Positions 8,746 to 18,780 of a DNA stretch of 64,000 nt are shown here, piece by piece. The notes below the pieces were generated by a model. It did no database searches. It was given only the letters and a program-made list of their open reading frames with translations, and had not been told where the DNA came from. The DNA lies in NCBI GenBank assembly GCA_025927475.1, contig JAICLL010000007.1, positions 17,240-81,239 of the forward strand. Direction: 5' to 3'. The first letter of the stretch is position 1. Every line of letters begins with the position of its first letter. This stretch comes from Pirellulales bacterium. GTDB lineage: Bacteria > Planctomycetota > Planctomycetia > Pirellulales > JAICIG01. The translations under genes and the position numbers were made by a program.

Positions 8746-8967
8746 ATGGCAAACGCATACGACCCCTACCGCGAAGCCCTGGTCGTCGAAGAAAACACGA
8801 TCTGGCCCGACGAATACGACGCCTGGGACGAGGCCCAGCGCGACGATGTCGCGCGCCGCCTGCACGCACAGCCGCAGGCCGCCGCCAACCTCGACTATGT
8901 GCGCCTGCACACGGGCTTCTGCCGCCAGATTGTTGTCACGCCCGAAGACATCGAGCGGGTCCAGTGA
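8746..8967 (+). CDS. Small hypothetical protein upstream of aroB
   Basis: A 73-residue acidic protein, beginning MANAYDPYREALVVEE, rich in Asp, Glu and Ala. It has no signal peptide and no recognisable domain. Its stop overlaps the GTG start of aroB (GTGA, 4 shared bases), which implies translational coupling. I do not recognise a function. Confidence 0.6.
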   Translation: MANAYDPYREALVVEENTIWPDEYDAWDEAQRDDVARRLHAQPQAAANLDYVRLHTGFCRQIVVTPEDIERVQ

Positions 8968-10100
8968 GCGCCCCCTTGTTCGGCCCGCCGTCGGAGCAGC
9001 CCGCCGTTTTCGTTCCGCTGGGCGAGCGCAGCTATACGATCGAGATTGGCACGGGCAACCTGAACCGCACAGCGCGATTCCTGCTCGAGCGCCGCCGAGC
9101 CAGGCACGCGGTGATTTTCACCGACGAGCACGTCGAAGAACCGCACGCGGCGGAAGTCGTGGCCTCGCTGGTCGAGCAGAAGTTCGACGTCGATCTGGTG
9201 GTGATCGAGTCGGGCGAGCTTTCCAAATCGGTCGAAACCGCGCAGGAGCTGTGGCAAAAGCTGCTCGATCTGGGGGCCGATCGGCGGACGGTGGTGATTG
9301 CGGTTGGCGGCGGCGTGATCGGCGATCTGGCCGGCTTTGTGGCGGCAAGTTATGCCCGCGGCATTCCGTTTTTGCAGATTCCCACCACGCTGTTGGCCCA
9401 GGTCGACAGCTCGGTGGGCGGCAAAGTGGGCGTCAATCTGCCCGGCGCCAAAAACATGGTGGGAGCATTTTGGCAGCCGCTGGGCGTGCTCATCGACACC
9501 GACGTGCTGGGCACGTTGCCCGACCGCGAGTATCGCTCGGGTCTGGCCGAGGTCGTCAAATACGGCGTGATTCTCGATGCGGAGTTTTTTGAGTTTTTGG
9601 AAAGCCACCTTGGCGAGTTGAACCGCCGTGACGCCGCGACGCTGCGGCGCGTCGTCGCGCGGTCCTGCCAGCTTAAAGCATGGGTCGTGAGCCAAGACGA
9701 GCGCGAAGAGACCGGATTGCGGGCGGTGCTCAACTATGGTCACACGTTTGCCCACGCCCTGGAGGCGCTCGGCGGCTACAGCGGTCTATTGCACGGCGAA
9801 GCGGTGGCCATTGGCATGCTTTGCGCCTCGCGGTTGGCCGAGGGCCTCGGGCGGATCGATGCCGCGTTGACACTGCGGCAGCGGCAATTGCTCACGGCGC
9901 TGCGCCTGCCCGTCGCCGTGCCGCCGGAATTCGACGCCGGCGCGCTGGTGCGCGCCATGTCGCACGACAAAAAAGCGGAGCAAGGCCGATTGCGGTTTGT
10001 GCTTCCCACGCGGCTGGGCCACGTGGAGCTGGTCGGCAACGTGCCGGAAGCGGAGGTCTTCGCGGCGCTGGAAGCAGGCGATGAACAGGCAACCGCGTAA
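8964..10100 (+). CDS. aroB: 3-dehydroquinate synthase
   Basis: AroB converts 3-deoxy-D-arabino-heptulosonate 7-phosphate to 3-dehydroquinate, the second step of the shikimate pathway, using NAD and a divalent metal. The 378-residue protein has the NAD-binding GGGVIGDLAGF, the IPTTLLAQVDSSVGGKVGVN block and the metal-binding NYGHTFAHALE histidines, followed by HGEAVAIGM. The length is normal. The start is a GTG overlapping the stop of the small upstream gene. A chorismate-lyase-like gene lies 5 kb upstream, but nothing suggests they share an operon. Confidence 0.95.
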   Translation: MSAPLFGPPSEQPAVFVPLGERSYTIEIGTGNLNRTARFLLERRRARHAVIFTDEHVEEPHAAEVVASLVEQKFDVDLVVIESGELSKSVETAQELWQKLLDLGADRRTVVIAVGGGVIGDLAGFVAASYARGIPFLQIPTTLLAQVDSSVGGKVGVNLPGAKNMVGAFWQPLGVLIDTDVLGTLPDREYRSGLAEVVKYGVILDAEFFEFLESHLGELNRRDAATLRRVVARSCQLKAWVVSQDEREETGLRAVLNYGHTFAHALEALGGYSGLLHGEAVAIGMLCASRLAEGLGRIDAALTLRQRQLLTALRLPVAVPPEFDAGALVRAMSHDKKAEQGRLRFVLPTRLGHVELVGNVPEAEVFAALEAGDEQATA

Positions 10101-10186
10101 AAATCAAGAACCGCGGATCATTCGGAGGGGCAGTTTGTTGGTGGCGGAGCGGAGGAAATCTCGCGCAAACCGCGCGCCGGCGCGTC

Positions 10187-12217
10187 TCAAGGCAGCCGCC
10201 CCGCCGGTCGCGACTCGGCCAGTTCGTAGCGGCGGATTTTGCGGTCGAGCGTCGACCGCTCGATGCCCAAAAGCTGGGCGGTCTGGCTTTTGTTCCAGTT
10301 GGTGGCCTTGAGCGTGGCCAGAATGTGGCGGCGTTCCATTTCGGCCAGCGAGACGGGCTTGAACTCCTGCCCCGTTGGCAGCGATTCGCCGGTGTCGCCG
10401 GTCGTGGGCAACTTCGAGAGCATCAGGTCTTCCTGCGCGATGAAGTCGCCGGCGGCCAGCACAATCGCCCGCTCGACCACGTTTTTCAGCTCGCGCACAG
10501 TGCCCGGCCAACGGTAGCGCACCATTTGGTCCATGGCTTCCGGGGTGAAGCCCCGCAGCCGCCGGCCGGTTTCAAGATTGTATTTGTTGAAGAAGTAATG
10601 AGCCAGTTCGGGAATGTCGTCGGGCCGTTTGCGCAGAGGCGGCACATAGACCTCCAGCACGTGCAGCCGGAAATAAAGATCGCGGCGAAACCGGCCTTCA
10701 GCCACGTCCTTCTCGAGGTCGCGGTTGGTGGCGGCAATCACCCGCACGTCGACCTTCACCGGCTCGCTGCCGCCGACGCGCTCGAAAGGATGCCCCTCGA
10801 GCACGCGCAGAAACTTGGCCTGAATCGTGGGGCTCATCTCGCCGATTTCGTCGAGCATCAGGGTGCCCTGGTGGGCGGCTTCGAACTTGCCGATCTTGCG
10901 GTTGACGGCGCCGGTGAAGGCGCCTCGCTCGTGGCCGAACAACTCGCTTTCGAGCAGGCTTTCGGACAGCGCGGCGCAGTTGAGGCAGACGAACGCGCCT
11001 TTCCGCCGCGGGCTGGAAAAATGCACCGCCCGGGCAACCAACTCTTTGCCCACGCCGCTTTCGCCGCGGACCAGCACCGTGGCGCTGGTCGGGGCGGCGC
11101 GGCCCACCTCTTCGGTCACGCGGGCCATGGCCCGGCTCTTGCCGATGATCTCGCTCTGCACGCCCAGCCGCTCGCGCAACTGCACGTTTTCATCGCGTAT
11201 CTGGTTCAGGTTTTCGGCCAGCTCCTGACGGCGATGCAGGTTTTGCAAGGCCACCGCCACCGTGTCGGCCACCGCCAGCGTAAACTCCAGGTCGTCGGGG
11301 TCGGGCACGCGGTTCGACACCGTGGCGTACAGATGAATCAGACCGAACACTTTTTTGCCGCGGCGAATCGGGGCACAGATGACACTATTAGCCGACATAT
11401 CGCCTTTGCTGTCGCGGCTGCCGAGCTTGCTGTCGCCCATGATGTTGCGGGCCATGACGGCTTCGCTTTCGCGCAGCACGGTAGCGGCCAGAAAGGGCGA
11501 GACGCGGTGATAGGGCGCATCGGTGTCGGTGCGTGAAGCGACCAGGTCAAGATCGGCGGCGGTGGGTTCGCCCGCCAGCTCGCGCCGCAGCAGCAACAAT
11601 CCGCCGGCGTCCATTTGCGTGCCTTCAAACAGTCCGGCCAACGCCAGCTTGGCCATGGCCACGGCATCGGGGGCCTTGGCCAACTCGAACGCCAGGCGAC
11701 AGAGCTTGGCAGCCGAACGCCCGACCTTCGAGGCGCCGGCGTCGGTATCTTCGTCGTGTGGCTCTAAGTAACGCGTCTGGCCGCGGCGGTGGGTGATGGT
11801 GGCCGGCTCGGCGGCATCGAGCACATTCGGCTCGCTGGCGGCGGCTGCGGCGCCGGGCGCCCCGGCCGATTCGCCGTCGGCAGTACGCAAGGTGCTGGCG
11901 GCGTCGGGGAAGGCTTTGGTCAGATCGTGTACAAAAGCAAGCTGCGAGTTGCCGATGCGCACGATGTCTCCGGCGGTCAGCACTCGGTCTCCCTGAATCA
12001 GCATGCCGCTGACCGAAGTGCCGTTGCGGCTGTCGAGATCGCGCAGCGTCCACTGCCCGCCCGACATAAACAACTCGGCATGGCAGCGGCTGCAGCGTTC
12101 GTCCTTAACGACGATCTGATTGGTGGGGGCGCGCCCAATGGTCACCGACTGACCGGGAATGAGCCGGAAAACATCGGTCCACTTGGAACCTTCGCGGATG
12201 ACCAGGTAAGCCAACAT
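10187..12217 (-). CDS. Sigma-54-dependent activator with FHA and GAF domains
   Basis: This protein has 676 residues. Residues about 1-95 are an FHA domain ([27 protein letters not shown]), which binds phosphothreonine. Residues about 165-330 look like a GAF sensor. About 360-590 is a sigma-54 AAA+ domain with Walker A GESGVGKE, the GAFTGA sigma-54 contact loop and Walker B MLDEIGEM. The C-terminus is a Fis-type helix-turn-helix ([20 protein letters not shown]). It should activate sigma-54 promoters in response to an FHA/GAF input, probably Ser/Thr kinase signalling. It is monocistronic, convergent with aroB. Confidence 0.93.
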   Translation of the reverse strand: MLAYLVIREGSKWTDVFRLIPGQSVTIGRAPTNQIVVKDERCSRCHAELFMSGGQWTLRDLDSRNGTSVSGMLIQGDRVLTAGDIVRIGNSQLAFVHDLTKAFPDAASTLRTADGESAGAPGAAAAASEPNVLDAAEPATITHRRGQTRYLEPHDEDTDAGASKVGRSAAKLCRLAFELAKAPDAVAMAKLALAGLFEGTQMDAGGLLLLRRELAGEPTAADLDLVASRTDTDAPYHRVSPFLAATVLRESEAVMARNIMGDSKLGSRDSKGDMSANSVICAPIRRGKKVFGLIHLYATVSNRVPDPDDLEFTLAVADTVAVALQNLHRRQELAENLNQIRDENVQLRERLGVQSEIIGKSRAMARVTEEVGRAAPTSATVLVRGESGVGKELVARAVHFSSPRRKGAFVCLNCAALSESLLESELFGHERGAFTGAVNRKIGKFEAAHQGTLMLDEIGEMSPTIQAKFLRVLEGHPFERVGGSEPVKVDVRVIAATNRDLEKDVAEGRFRRDLYFRLHVLEVYVPPLRKRPDDIPELAHYFFNKYNLETGRRLRGFTPEAMDQMVRYRWPGTVRELKNVVERAIVLAAGDFIAQEDLMLSKLPTTGDTGESLPTGQEFKPVSLAEMERRHILATLKATNWNKSQTAQLLGIERSTLDRKIRRYELAESRPAGRLP

Positions 12218-12557
12218 CCAATGATGTGCCAGCGTTGGGGAATCTTACCCATCCATCCTAATCGCCGGCCGGCGTTTGACCAAGGGATGGGGCGCAGCCA
12301 CTGCCCGCCGGCATAGTCGCCGAAGCCGAGCTTCGAACCCGCACGTGGCATAGCACGGGAGCTGGAGCGGCGATATGCCGGCTAACCTAAGGCATATTCT
12401 GCAGACCGCCGATCGCGGCTGCCCAGCAACATGCTCGTCTTGCGTACCATCGCGGCCGGTGTACAATGCACGCCTCAGGGTAGTGTGAAGGAAGCCGACG
12501 TGGTGGAAACATTGACTTCCGCTATGCCGGTTTTTTTTGGTCCCAGGGTAATTCGCG

Positions 12558-13742
12558 ATGATTGCGTCGGAGTCGGTGGGCTCGGTAGCGTGTGACGATG
12601 ACGTGCGCGGGCTGGCCGAGCCCCTGCCCGTGGCGGCGCCGGGCACCTTGAAGTTCGCGCCGGGCGATCGGTTTCTGCCCGAGCTGCGGCGGCGCGTCGA
12701 GCAGTATTTTGCCAGCACCGGTCGGCGTCCGCGCGACTGCCCGGCGATGTATCTGAAGACCGTCGTGTTTTTCGGTTGGCTGGCGGTCTCATACGTCGGT
12801 CTGGCCTGCTGGACGGAAAGCGCGTGGACGTCGCTGCCGCTGGCCATTTCGCTGGGGCTGGCGATGGCGGCCGTCGGATTCAATGTGCAACACGACGGCG
12901 GGCACCAGGCCTTCTCGAACCGCCGCTGGGTCAACAAGCTGATGGCCCTGAGCCTCGATCTGCTCGGCGGCAGCTCGTACGTCTGGGACAAAAAGCACAA
13001 CGCGGTCCATCACAGCTACACCAACGTCACCGGGCACGACGACGACATCAACATTGGATTCTTCGGCCGATTGTCGCCGCATCAGCCACGCTTGCGTTTT
13101 CATCGTTTGCAACATTTTTATCTCTGGGTGCTGTACGGCTTTCTACCGATCAAGTGGCAGCTTTACGACGATTTTCGCGATGTGTTGCTGGGCCGGGTCG
13201 GCGGACATCGAATGGCGCGGCCCAAAGGCTGGGACCTGCTGATGTTCATTGCCGGCAAGGCGGCGTTCGTGGGCTTGGCGTTCGGCGTGCCGTTGCTGTG
13301 GCACAGCGCGGGGCCGGTGTTGCTGGCCTATCTCGTGACTTCGTGGACCCAGGGGGTCGTGCTCAGTACGGTGTTTCAAGTGGCGCACTGCGAGGAAAAT
13401 GCCTCGTTTCCACTGCCACGGTCTGCCGACGGCCGAATGGGTGCGGCCTGGGCGGTGCATCAGGTCGAGACGACGGTCGACTTTGCTCGCGGCAACCGGC
13501 TGCTGTCGTGGTTCGTCGGGGGCTTGAATTTTCAAATCGAGCACCATCTTTTCCCACGCGTTTGCCATATTCATTATTCGGCGCTGGCGCCCATCGTCGA
13601 ATCGACGTGCCAGCAGTTTGGAGTGCGATATACCGCGCGCGAATCCTTCGGCACGAGCCTGGCGGCCCACTTCCGCTGGTTGCGGCGGATGGGCGCGGCG
13701 GCCGCCGAGCACGACTCCGCCTTTGAGCACCGCGTTCCTTAA
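12558..13742 (+). CDS. Membrane fatty-acid desaturase
   Basis: This 394-residue integral membrane di-iron desaturase has all three histidine boxes: H112-DGG-H116, H147-NAV-HH152 and QIEHH at 326-330. The QxxHH third box and [13 protein letters not shown] wording belong to the acyl-CoA/acyl-lipid front-end type group (linoleoyl-CoA desaturase-like) that inserts a double bond into long-chain fatty acids. Two pairs of hydrophobic segments lie between the boxes as expected. There is no fused cytochrome b5 domain, so an external electron donor is needed. Its last 4 bases overlap the end of the convergent DUF1501 gene. Confidence 0.92.
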   Translation: MIASESVGSVACDDDVRGLAEPLPVAAPGTLKFAPGDRFLPELRRRVEQYFASTGRRPRDCPAMYLKTVVFFGWLAVSYVGLACWTESAWTSLPLAISLGLAMAAVGFNVQHDGGHQAFSNRRWVNKLMALSLDLLGGSSYVWDKKHNAVHHSYTNVTGHDDDINIGFFGRLSPHQPRLRFHRLQHFYLWVLYGFLPIKWQLYDDFRDVLLGRVGGHRMARPKGWDLLMFIAGKAAFVGLAFGVPLLWHSAGPVLLAYLVTSWTQGVVLSTVFQVAHCEENASFPLPRSADGRMGAAWAVHQVETTVDFARGNRLLSWFVGGLNFQIEHHLFPRVCHIHYSALAPIVESTCQQFGVRYTARESFGTSLAAHFRWLRRMGAAAAEHDSAFEHRVP

Positions 13743-15052
13743 ACCAGCAACTCGGCCAGCGGCACACCGCCGTCGGTGATCGGCACCGGGCGGTCGTCGG
13801 GCGTGTAAAGCTCTTCGGCGGGGTCGATGGACAATGCGCAGTGGATCGTGGCGTGCAAGTCGGGCACGGAGACGGGCCGCTCGACAATATTCATGCCCAG
13901 CTCGTCGGTCACCCCGATCGTCTTGCCGTTTTGCAGTCCGCCGCCGGCCAGCGCGACGGTAAACGATTTGCCGTGATGGCCGCGGCCGCCGCCGCCATCA
14001 AAGCCGGCCGGCCGACCAAACTCACTGGCAACGACCACCAGCGTGCTGTCGAGCATTTTTTGCCGCTCCAGATCGAGCACCAAGGCAGACAGCGCCTCGT
14101 CGAGCTCGCGAATCAGCAAGTGCTGGTTGAGAATGCCCTCGTTGTGCGTGTCCCAGCCGGTGCCGTTGATGAAATTCAAATTGTGCGACACCTCGACAAA
14201 CCGCACGCCGGCTTGCAGCAGACGCCGAGCCAGCAGGCAGCGTTGGCCGAATTCGCCGCCATACGCCGAGCGCAGAGCGGCCGACTCGCGATCGAGTTGA
14301 AACACGTTCAAAAACTGCGGGCCGGACAGCCGCAGCGCCGCGCCGATTGTGGCGTCGTAATCTTGCACGTCGTGGCTTGGATTCGCGGCGAGATAATCCG
14401 CGCGCGTTTGCCCGAGCAACCGTTCGCGCCGGCTTTGCCGCTCGGCTGCGACATCCGCCGGCGGCGTGAAGCCCGCCGGGCCGGAAGCCGTGTCGGTAAG
14501 ATAAATATAGCCGGCCTTGGCGCCCAAAAATCCCGGCCCCCGTGTGACGTTCGGATAGCCGATCAACACATACGCCGGGGCCTGCGGGTTCACAGGCCCG
14601 CGCTGGTGCGCCACAATCGAACCGATCGACGGATAGACGACGGTGCCGTTGGTCAGCCGGCCGGTGTGCATGCGATTGGTGGCCGCGGCATGCTCGTCAA
14701 TGACTTCATGGTGAACCGTCCGAACCAGATTAAAGCGATCGAGCACCGCCGCGCATTTCGGCAAATGTTCGCAAACCTGCGTGCCCGCGATGGCCGTGTC
14801 GATCGCTTCGTAATACGAGCCGGGCTGCTTGGTTTTTGGATCTCCCTTTCGTTTTGGATCCCACGTGTCGATCTGGCAAGCGCCGCCGCCCAACCAGATG
14901 AGAATGCAATGCTCGGCCCGCCCCCGCGGGGGCGCGGGCCCCGTGTCTTCCGCCAGCGCCGGCCGCGCCGAAAGCGCCGCCCCCGCGGAAATGGCCAAAC
15001 CCGCCCGGGCCGTATCGGCCAGAAACGCACGCCGTGTGGTGAGTGGGGTCAT
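13739..15052 (-). CDS. DUF1501 protein, Tat-exported
   Basis: This protein of 437 residues starts with a twin-arginine type leader ([23 protein letters not shown]) and a cleavage region near ARPALA. The body is DUF1501, a sulfatase-like alkaline-phosphatase-fold family: [23 protein letters not shown], and [23 protein letters not shown]. Planctomycetes typically encode it beside a DUF1549/DUF1553 protein, as here (next gene upstream on the same strand, about 170 bases away). The biochemical role is not established; a periplasmic complex with the DUF1553 partner, acting on polysaccharides, is commonly suggested. Confidence 0.93.
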   Translation of the reverse strand: MTPLTTRRAFLADTARAGLAISAGAALSARPALAEDTGPAPPRGRAEHCILIWLGGGACQIDTWDPKRKGDPKTKQPGSYYEAIDTAIAGTQVCEHLPKCAAVLDRFNLVRTVHHEVIDEHAAATNRMHTGRLTNGTVVYPSIGSIVAHQRGPVNPQAPAYVLIGYPNVTRGPGFLGAKAGYIYLTDTASGPAGFTPPADVAAERQSRRERLLGQTRADYLAANPSHDVQDYDATIGAALRLSGPQFLNVFQLDRESAALRSAYGGEFGQRCLLARRLLQAGVRFVEVSHNLNFINGTGWDTHNEGILNQHLLIRELDEALSALVLDLERQKMLDSTLVVVASEFGRPAGFDGGGGRGHHGKSFTVALAGGGLQNGKTIGVTDELGMNIVERPVSVPDLHATIHCALSIDPAEELYTPDDRPVPITDGGVPLAELLV

Positions 15053-15186
15053 GTTATTGTCGCATTCAAGTTACAGTGATTTTACGATCAAACGTCTGTA
15101 AGGAACTCGCGTCACCTTACCACTGGTGGCTGGGGCAGAGGCTTGCCGATGCCCCGGAAACCGATGAGCCGGGGCCTCGCTTAGGA

Positions 15187-15280
15187 GCGGACGAAAAATA
15201 ACTTCGGCAAATGTCTTGGCCCTCACCTGACCTCTCCCGGAGGGAGAGGGATGTGTATGTCGAAGTTATTTTTCGTCCGC
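15187..15280. repeat. Inverted repeat at the end of the DUF1553 gene
   Basis: A perfect 20-base inverted repeat has arms at 15187-15206 and 15261-15280 (cgaagttatttttcgtccgc on the right arm). The roughly 54-base loop contains its own 8-bp hairpin (cctctccc/gggagagg, 15232-15250). A cctcgcttagg core lies just left of it. The element overlaps the 3-prime end of the DUF1553 gene, so the last roughly 20 codons of that gene are read through repeat sequence. Confidence 0.75.
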
Positions 15281-18200
15281 CCCTTAGGCTCTGCCCCAGC
15301 CACCGGGGCATTTGCCGAACCGCATGGCAAAAACACAAATTCCGGTGAGTTGACCAAAACCCAAAGCAGGTCTTCCAGGCGCTCGCGCCAGTCGGATTGC
15401 AAACGTCGCGTGGGCGGATCGCCCTCGCGCACGCGCTTTTCCAGCGCGGCCTTGAATTCGCTCGCCTCGGGCGCCAGGTGGTTCGACCACGAAACCAACT
15501 GCCGCACCGGTTCCGCCGTCACCAGCGGCGCGTCGATGCGGCGATCGTCGTAACCCGCCTCGAGCACGTCGCACCACGCCGATCGCTCGGCGTCGGACGG
15601 CAAGCGAGAAAGCAACCGCAGATAGACTTGCCGCACCAACTCATCCAGCGGCTGCTCGATCAATGCCAGGCGGGTGAAGGCGCTATCGTCCGAGAGCCGC
15701 ACAATGCGGGCGGTGAGCGTGCCGTTGGCCATCATCGCCGGCTGCAAAACTTCCGCCGAGTCGGGACGCACGGTAAGCGGGTCTTGCCGCGAGCCGCGCC
15801 AGCCGAAAGCTTCCATCAAGGTGACAAACGGCTGAGCCTGCGGTAGGGCCAGGCTGGGCCGGTCGCGCTCGTTCGACAGCGACGTAAAGTGCCACGCCCG
15901 CGTCGCCAGGCCGAGATTGAGCGAACTCGATTGCGGACGCGCGCCGTCGATGTCGATGTTGATCGGCCCCGCGTCCAATGGCTTACCAGCCGCGGCAAAC
16001 AGCGAATCGACAAGCTGCTCGGCCGACATCCGCCGCCTAGTCGGAGACAGGCCCTGGGCCACGCTATCGCCGGCCCCGCCGATTTCGCCCACGGCGCTTT
16101 GATAAACCCGCGAGTTGAGGATCAGCCGGGCAACATGCTTCAGATCGTAATCGTGCGCGATCAACTCGCGCGCCAGCAGTTCGAGCAGCTCGGGATGCGC
16201 AGGCTCAGCGCCGTCCCAATCGTCGACCGGTTCGACCAGGCCGCGGCCCAGGTAACGCCGCCAAAGTCGATTGACGATCATCTTGGCGAAGCGGTCGTTG
16301 CGCGGCGAGGTGACCAGCGCGGCCAACCGTTCGCGAGGGTCGTCTGGCGCCCGCAGCACCCTTTCGGGGAAGTCGCCGGCGCTGAGCTGCGCAAAAGGCC
16401 ATTCGGGGGCGATTTCTTCGCCCGGCTTCAACGTCACCTTGATGATGAGCGATTGCAGCGCCGCTTCGTCGCCGGGCACGGTGCTGGTCTTGGGCACTTC
16501 CTGCGGGCCGCGCCGCAGCATCGCCGCCATGCTGAACCGATCGCGCTGCTTGAAGTCGTGCCGCGGATCGTCGTGGCATCGGGCACACTTCATATCGAGG
16601 CCGAGAAACGCCTGGCCGATCACGCGGGCCTTGACCGCCATCGGAGCGTCGTCCTGCGTCGAAAGCTCAAAACCGGCCGGCCCGCCGAAATACTTGCTCC
16701 CCTCCATCATGATCAACTCGGTGGCGAAACGGTCGAACGGCTTGTTGTCGCTGAACGACTCGTGAATCCACCAGCGAAATGGCCCCGTGTTGCTCAACGT
16801 CGGATTGACCAGGTTTGGGTTCTCGCCCAAGACGTCTTGCCAATAACCCATCCAATTGTCGGCCCAAGCGGCATCGTCGAGCAAGCGGTCGATCAGCTTC
16901 GCGCGGCGGTCGCCGCGGCCGGGTTCCGACGTCAACTCGGCAATCGCCGCGGGCGTGGGTATCGTGCCGATCACATCGAGCGTCACACGGCGAACGAAAG
17001 CGTAGTCGTCGATTGGCTTCAGCGGCGACAGGCCCGCCTCAACCAGCTTCTTGTCGACCAGCCAATCGATGAGGTTCTCGGTCGGCGGCGGCTCGTTCTG
17101 CGGACCAAAGTCGAGCGGCGGGCGCGCCGCCAGCTCTTGTCTCGCCCAATCGTGTCTCCGCCGCCAGTATTCCGTCTCCTCGCGGCTCGCGGCCTGGCGT
17201 GCCTCGCGGTTCAACACGGCCAGACGGGCCCGCTCGTCTGCCGCGAAAGTTTGCCAACCTTCGTCGGTCAATGGCACGCTCATTCTCGGCCCGAAAATCT
17301 CAAACTCGCCCCCCGGCTCGGCCAGGCTCAGCGAGCTTTCTCCGAGCTCGGGTCGATGTCCTTGCCCGCCGACGATCATTTCCCAAACGATTTCATGTTC
17401 GCGGCCATCGCCGGCGAGATCGACATACTGCTGGGCGTCGCCGCGCGGCAAGGGGCGAATCTGCGGGGCGAGGCTGGCATCGAGCGGCGTGACCTGCCCG
17501 TGGCCGCTGTTGGAAATGTGGTAAAATGGCGTCTCCGCGATCAGCTCGCCATCGAGATAAAGCCGCGCGGCGTTGCGGCTGCGCATCAAGAGGCGGCGTG
17601 GCCCTGGCGGCAGCGTCAGGCGCGTCATCGCCCGCAACAGAAACGGATCGCTGCGATCGACCTTCAGGCCGCGGGACGAATACTTGTTGGGCACATCGAC
17701 CAGCGCGGCGGCGGCCGTGGTAAAACTGTCCGTCGGTTCGGACAGCGTGAACCGCCAAGACTTCTTGTCGGCGATGCCTTCGTAAATCTCGACCAGCATG
17801 CTGTCGGAGGGCACGCGGTCGGCCGCGAAGCGCGGCGCGGGCGACGTATAGCGATAGCGGGCCGCAATTCGCTCGGGCGGCAGGGCTTGACGATAGAGGG
17901 CCACTTCGTCGAGCAAGCCGTGGAACGTGCTGGCCGTCTGGCCGCCCAGCGACGAGCCGATCCACAAGTCATCGTCGTCCACGACGGGCGATCGGTCGCT
18001 CTCGCCCGCCATGTCCCACTTGCCACTGGTGCTCTCGCCGTCGATGTAGCCGCGCAGGCTCTTGGGCTCGCCAAAGCGATACGTCACGGCCACGTGGTGC
18101 CAACCATCGCCGCAGGCCAACGTCGCGCTGGAGGTCCAGCGGTGCCAAGCGCCGTCGTCGCCGGCGGAATGAAACAGAAAGCTGAGGGCGGCCTTCTCGC

Positions 18201-18780
18201 CGGCCAGCGCTTTCAAACGCAGCGCGTAGTTCTGGTTCTTGGCCAGTTCGCCCGCCGCTTCGGTGCGCCCCTTGCCGATGAGGTAATGAAACTCTCCGCC
18301 GGGCGAGGCCTGCGGACTGACCCAAGCCTCCAGCGTGATCGCGTCGCCATTGGCAAAATCGAGCGGGCTGTTGGCGCCGGGGTCGGCGATGCGAATCAAT
18401 CCGCCGCCGGCAAACTCGACCGCCTGATTGTCGGGCTCGAACAGCGGGAACTCTCCGGCCCGCGGCCCGAACGACGCCAGCCGCACTTCGCCCGTGATCG
18501 TGCCGTCGAGCGAGACGGCCGAGTCGGGCAGCTCGACCTCATTCACCACGCGATCCGCTTCGGTCTGCTGCAAGCGCCAGTAAGCGACCGGCTGGTCGGC
18601 CAGCACGACTTCAGCATAATTCTCAGCGGCTCCGGCAACCGCGGGCAGGCAGGCGCTCGCCGCCAGCGCGGCCATCACGAACCGGCGGCCTAGTACGGTA
18701 AACAGCGCGTACTTGATCAATTCGAGTCCTCCGAGTGCCGGAGCGTGCAAAACAAAATCGCGTGCCCTAATTCTAGCCAT
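15223..18780 (-). CDS. LamG/DUF1549/DUF1553 planctomycete secreted protein
   Basis: This protein has about 1185 residues from the ATG at 18780, which has an aaggggt element just upstream; a GTG at 18819 is also open. A hydrophobic signal segment ends near AGAAENYAE. Residues about 50-300 are a LamG/concanavalin-like domain (VAYWRLQQTE, WHHVAVTYRFGEPKSLRGYID). DUF1549 follows, with LVDKKLVEAGLSPL and the cysteine pair MKCARCHDDPRHDF, then DUF1553 (NRLWRRYLGRGLVEPVDDW). It lacks the N-terminal cytochrome C domain seen in many relatives. It pairs with the DUF1501 gene downstream. The final residues, after SPEFVFLPC, derive from a repeat and are not family sequence. Confidence 0.9.
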   Translation of the reverse strand: MARIRARDFVLHAPALGGLELIKYALFTVLGRRFVMAALAASACLPAVAGAAENYAEVVLADQPVAYWRLQQTEADRVVNEVELPDSAVSLDGTITGEVRLASFGPRAGEFPLFEPDNQAVEFAGGGLIRIADPGANSPLDFANGDAITLEAWVSPQASPGGEFHYLIGKGRTEAAGELAKNQNYALRLKALAGEKAALSFLFHSAGDDGAWHRWTSSATLACGDGWHHVAVTYRFGEPKSLRGYIDGESTSGKWDMAGESDRSPVVDDDDLWIGSSLGGQTASTFHGLLDEVALYRQALPPERIAARYRYTSPAPRFAADRVPSDSMLVEIYEGIADKKSWRFTLSEPTDSFTTAAAALVDVPNKYSSRGLKVDRSDPFLLRAMTRLTLPPGPRRLLMRSRNAARLYLDGELIAETPFYHISNSGHGQVTPLDASLAPQIRPLPRGDAQQYVDLAGDGREHEIVWEMIVGGQGHRPELGESSLSLAEPGGEFEIFGPRMSVPLTDEGWQTFAADERARLAVLNREARQAASREETEYWRRRHDWARQELAARPPLDFGPQNEPPPTENLIDWLVDKKLVEAGLSPLKPIDDYAFVRRVTLDVIGTIPTPAAIAELTSEPGRGDRRAKLIDRLLDDAAWADNWMGYWQDVLGENPNLVNPTLSNTGPFRWWIHESFSDNKPFDRFATELIMMEGSKYFGGPAGFELSTQDDAPMAVKARVIGQAFLGLDMKCARCHDDPRHDFKQRDRFSMAAMLRRGPQEVPKTSTVPGDEAALQSLIIKVTLKPGEEIAPEWPFAQLSAGDFPERVLRAPDDPRERLAALVTSPRNDRFAKMIVNRLWRRYLGRGLVEPVDDWDGAEPAHPELLELLARELIAHDYDLKHVARLILNSRVYQSAVGEIGGAGDSVAQGLSPTRRRMSAEQLVDSLFAAAGKPLDAGPINIDIDGARPQSSSLNLGLATRAWHFTSLSNERDRPSLALPQAQPFVTLMEAFGWRGSRQDPLTVRPDSAEVLQPAMMANGTLTARIVRLSDDSAFTRLALIEQPLDELVRQVYLRLLSRLPSDAERSAWCDVLEAGYDDRRIDAPLVTAEPVRQLVSWSNHLAPEASEFKAALEKRVREGDPPTRRLQSDWRERLEDLLWVLVNSPEFVFLPCGSANAPVAGAEPKGRTKNNFDIHIPLPPGEVR

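Noticed and set aside
15889..18693. A 934-codon open frame on the + strand opposite the DUF1553 gene
   Set aside because: It is antisense to a gene with clear LamG, DUF1549 and DUF1553 motifs; in high-GC DNA the opposite frame often lacks stops. Its translation is His/Arg/Gln-rich and shows no domain.
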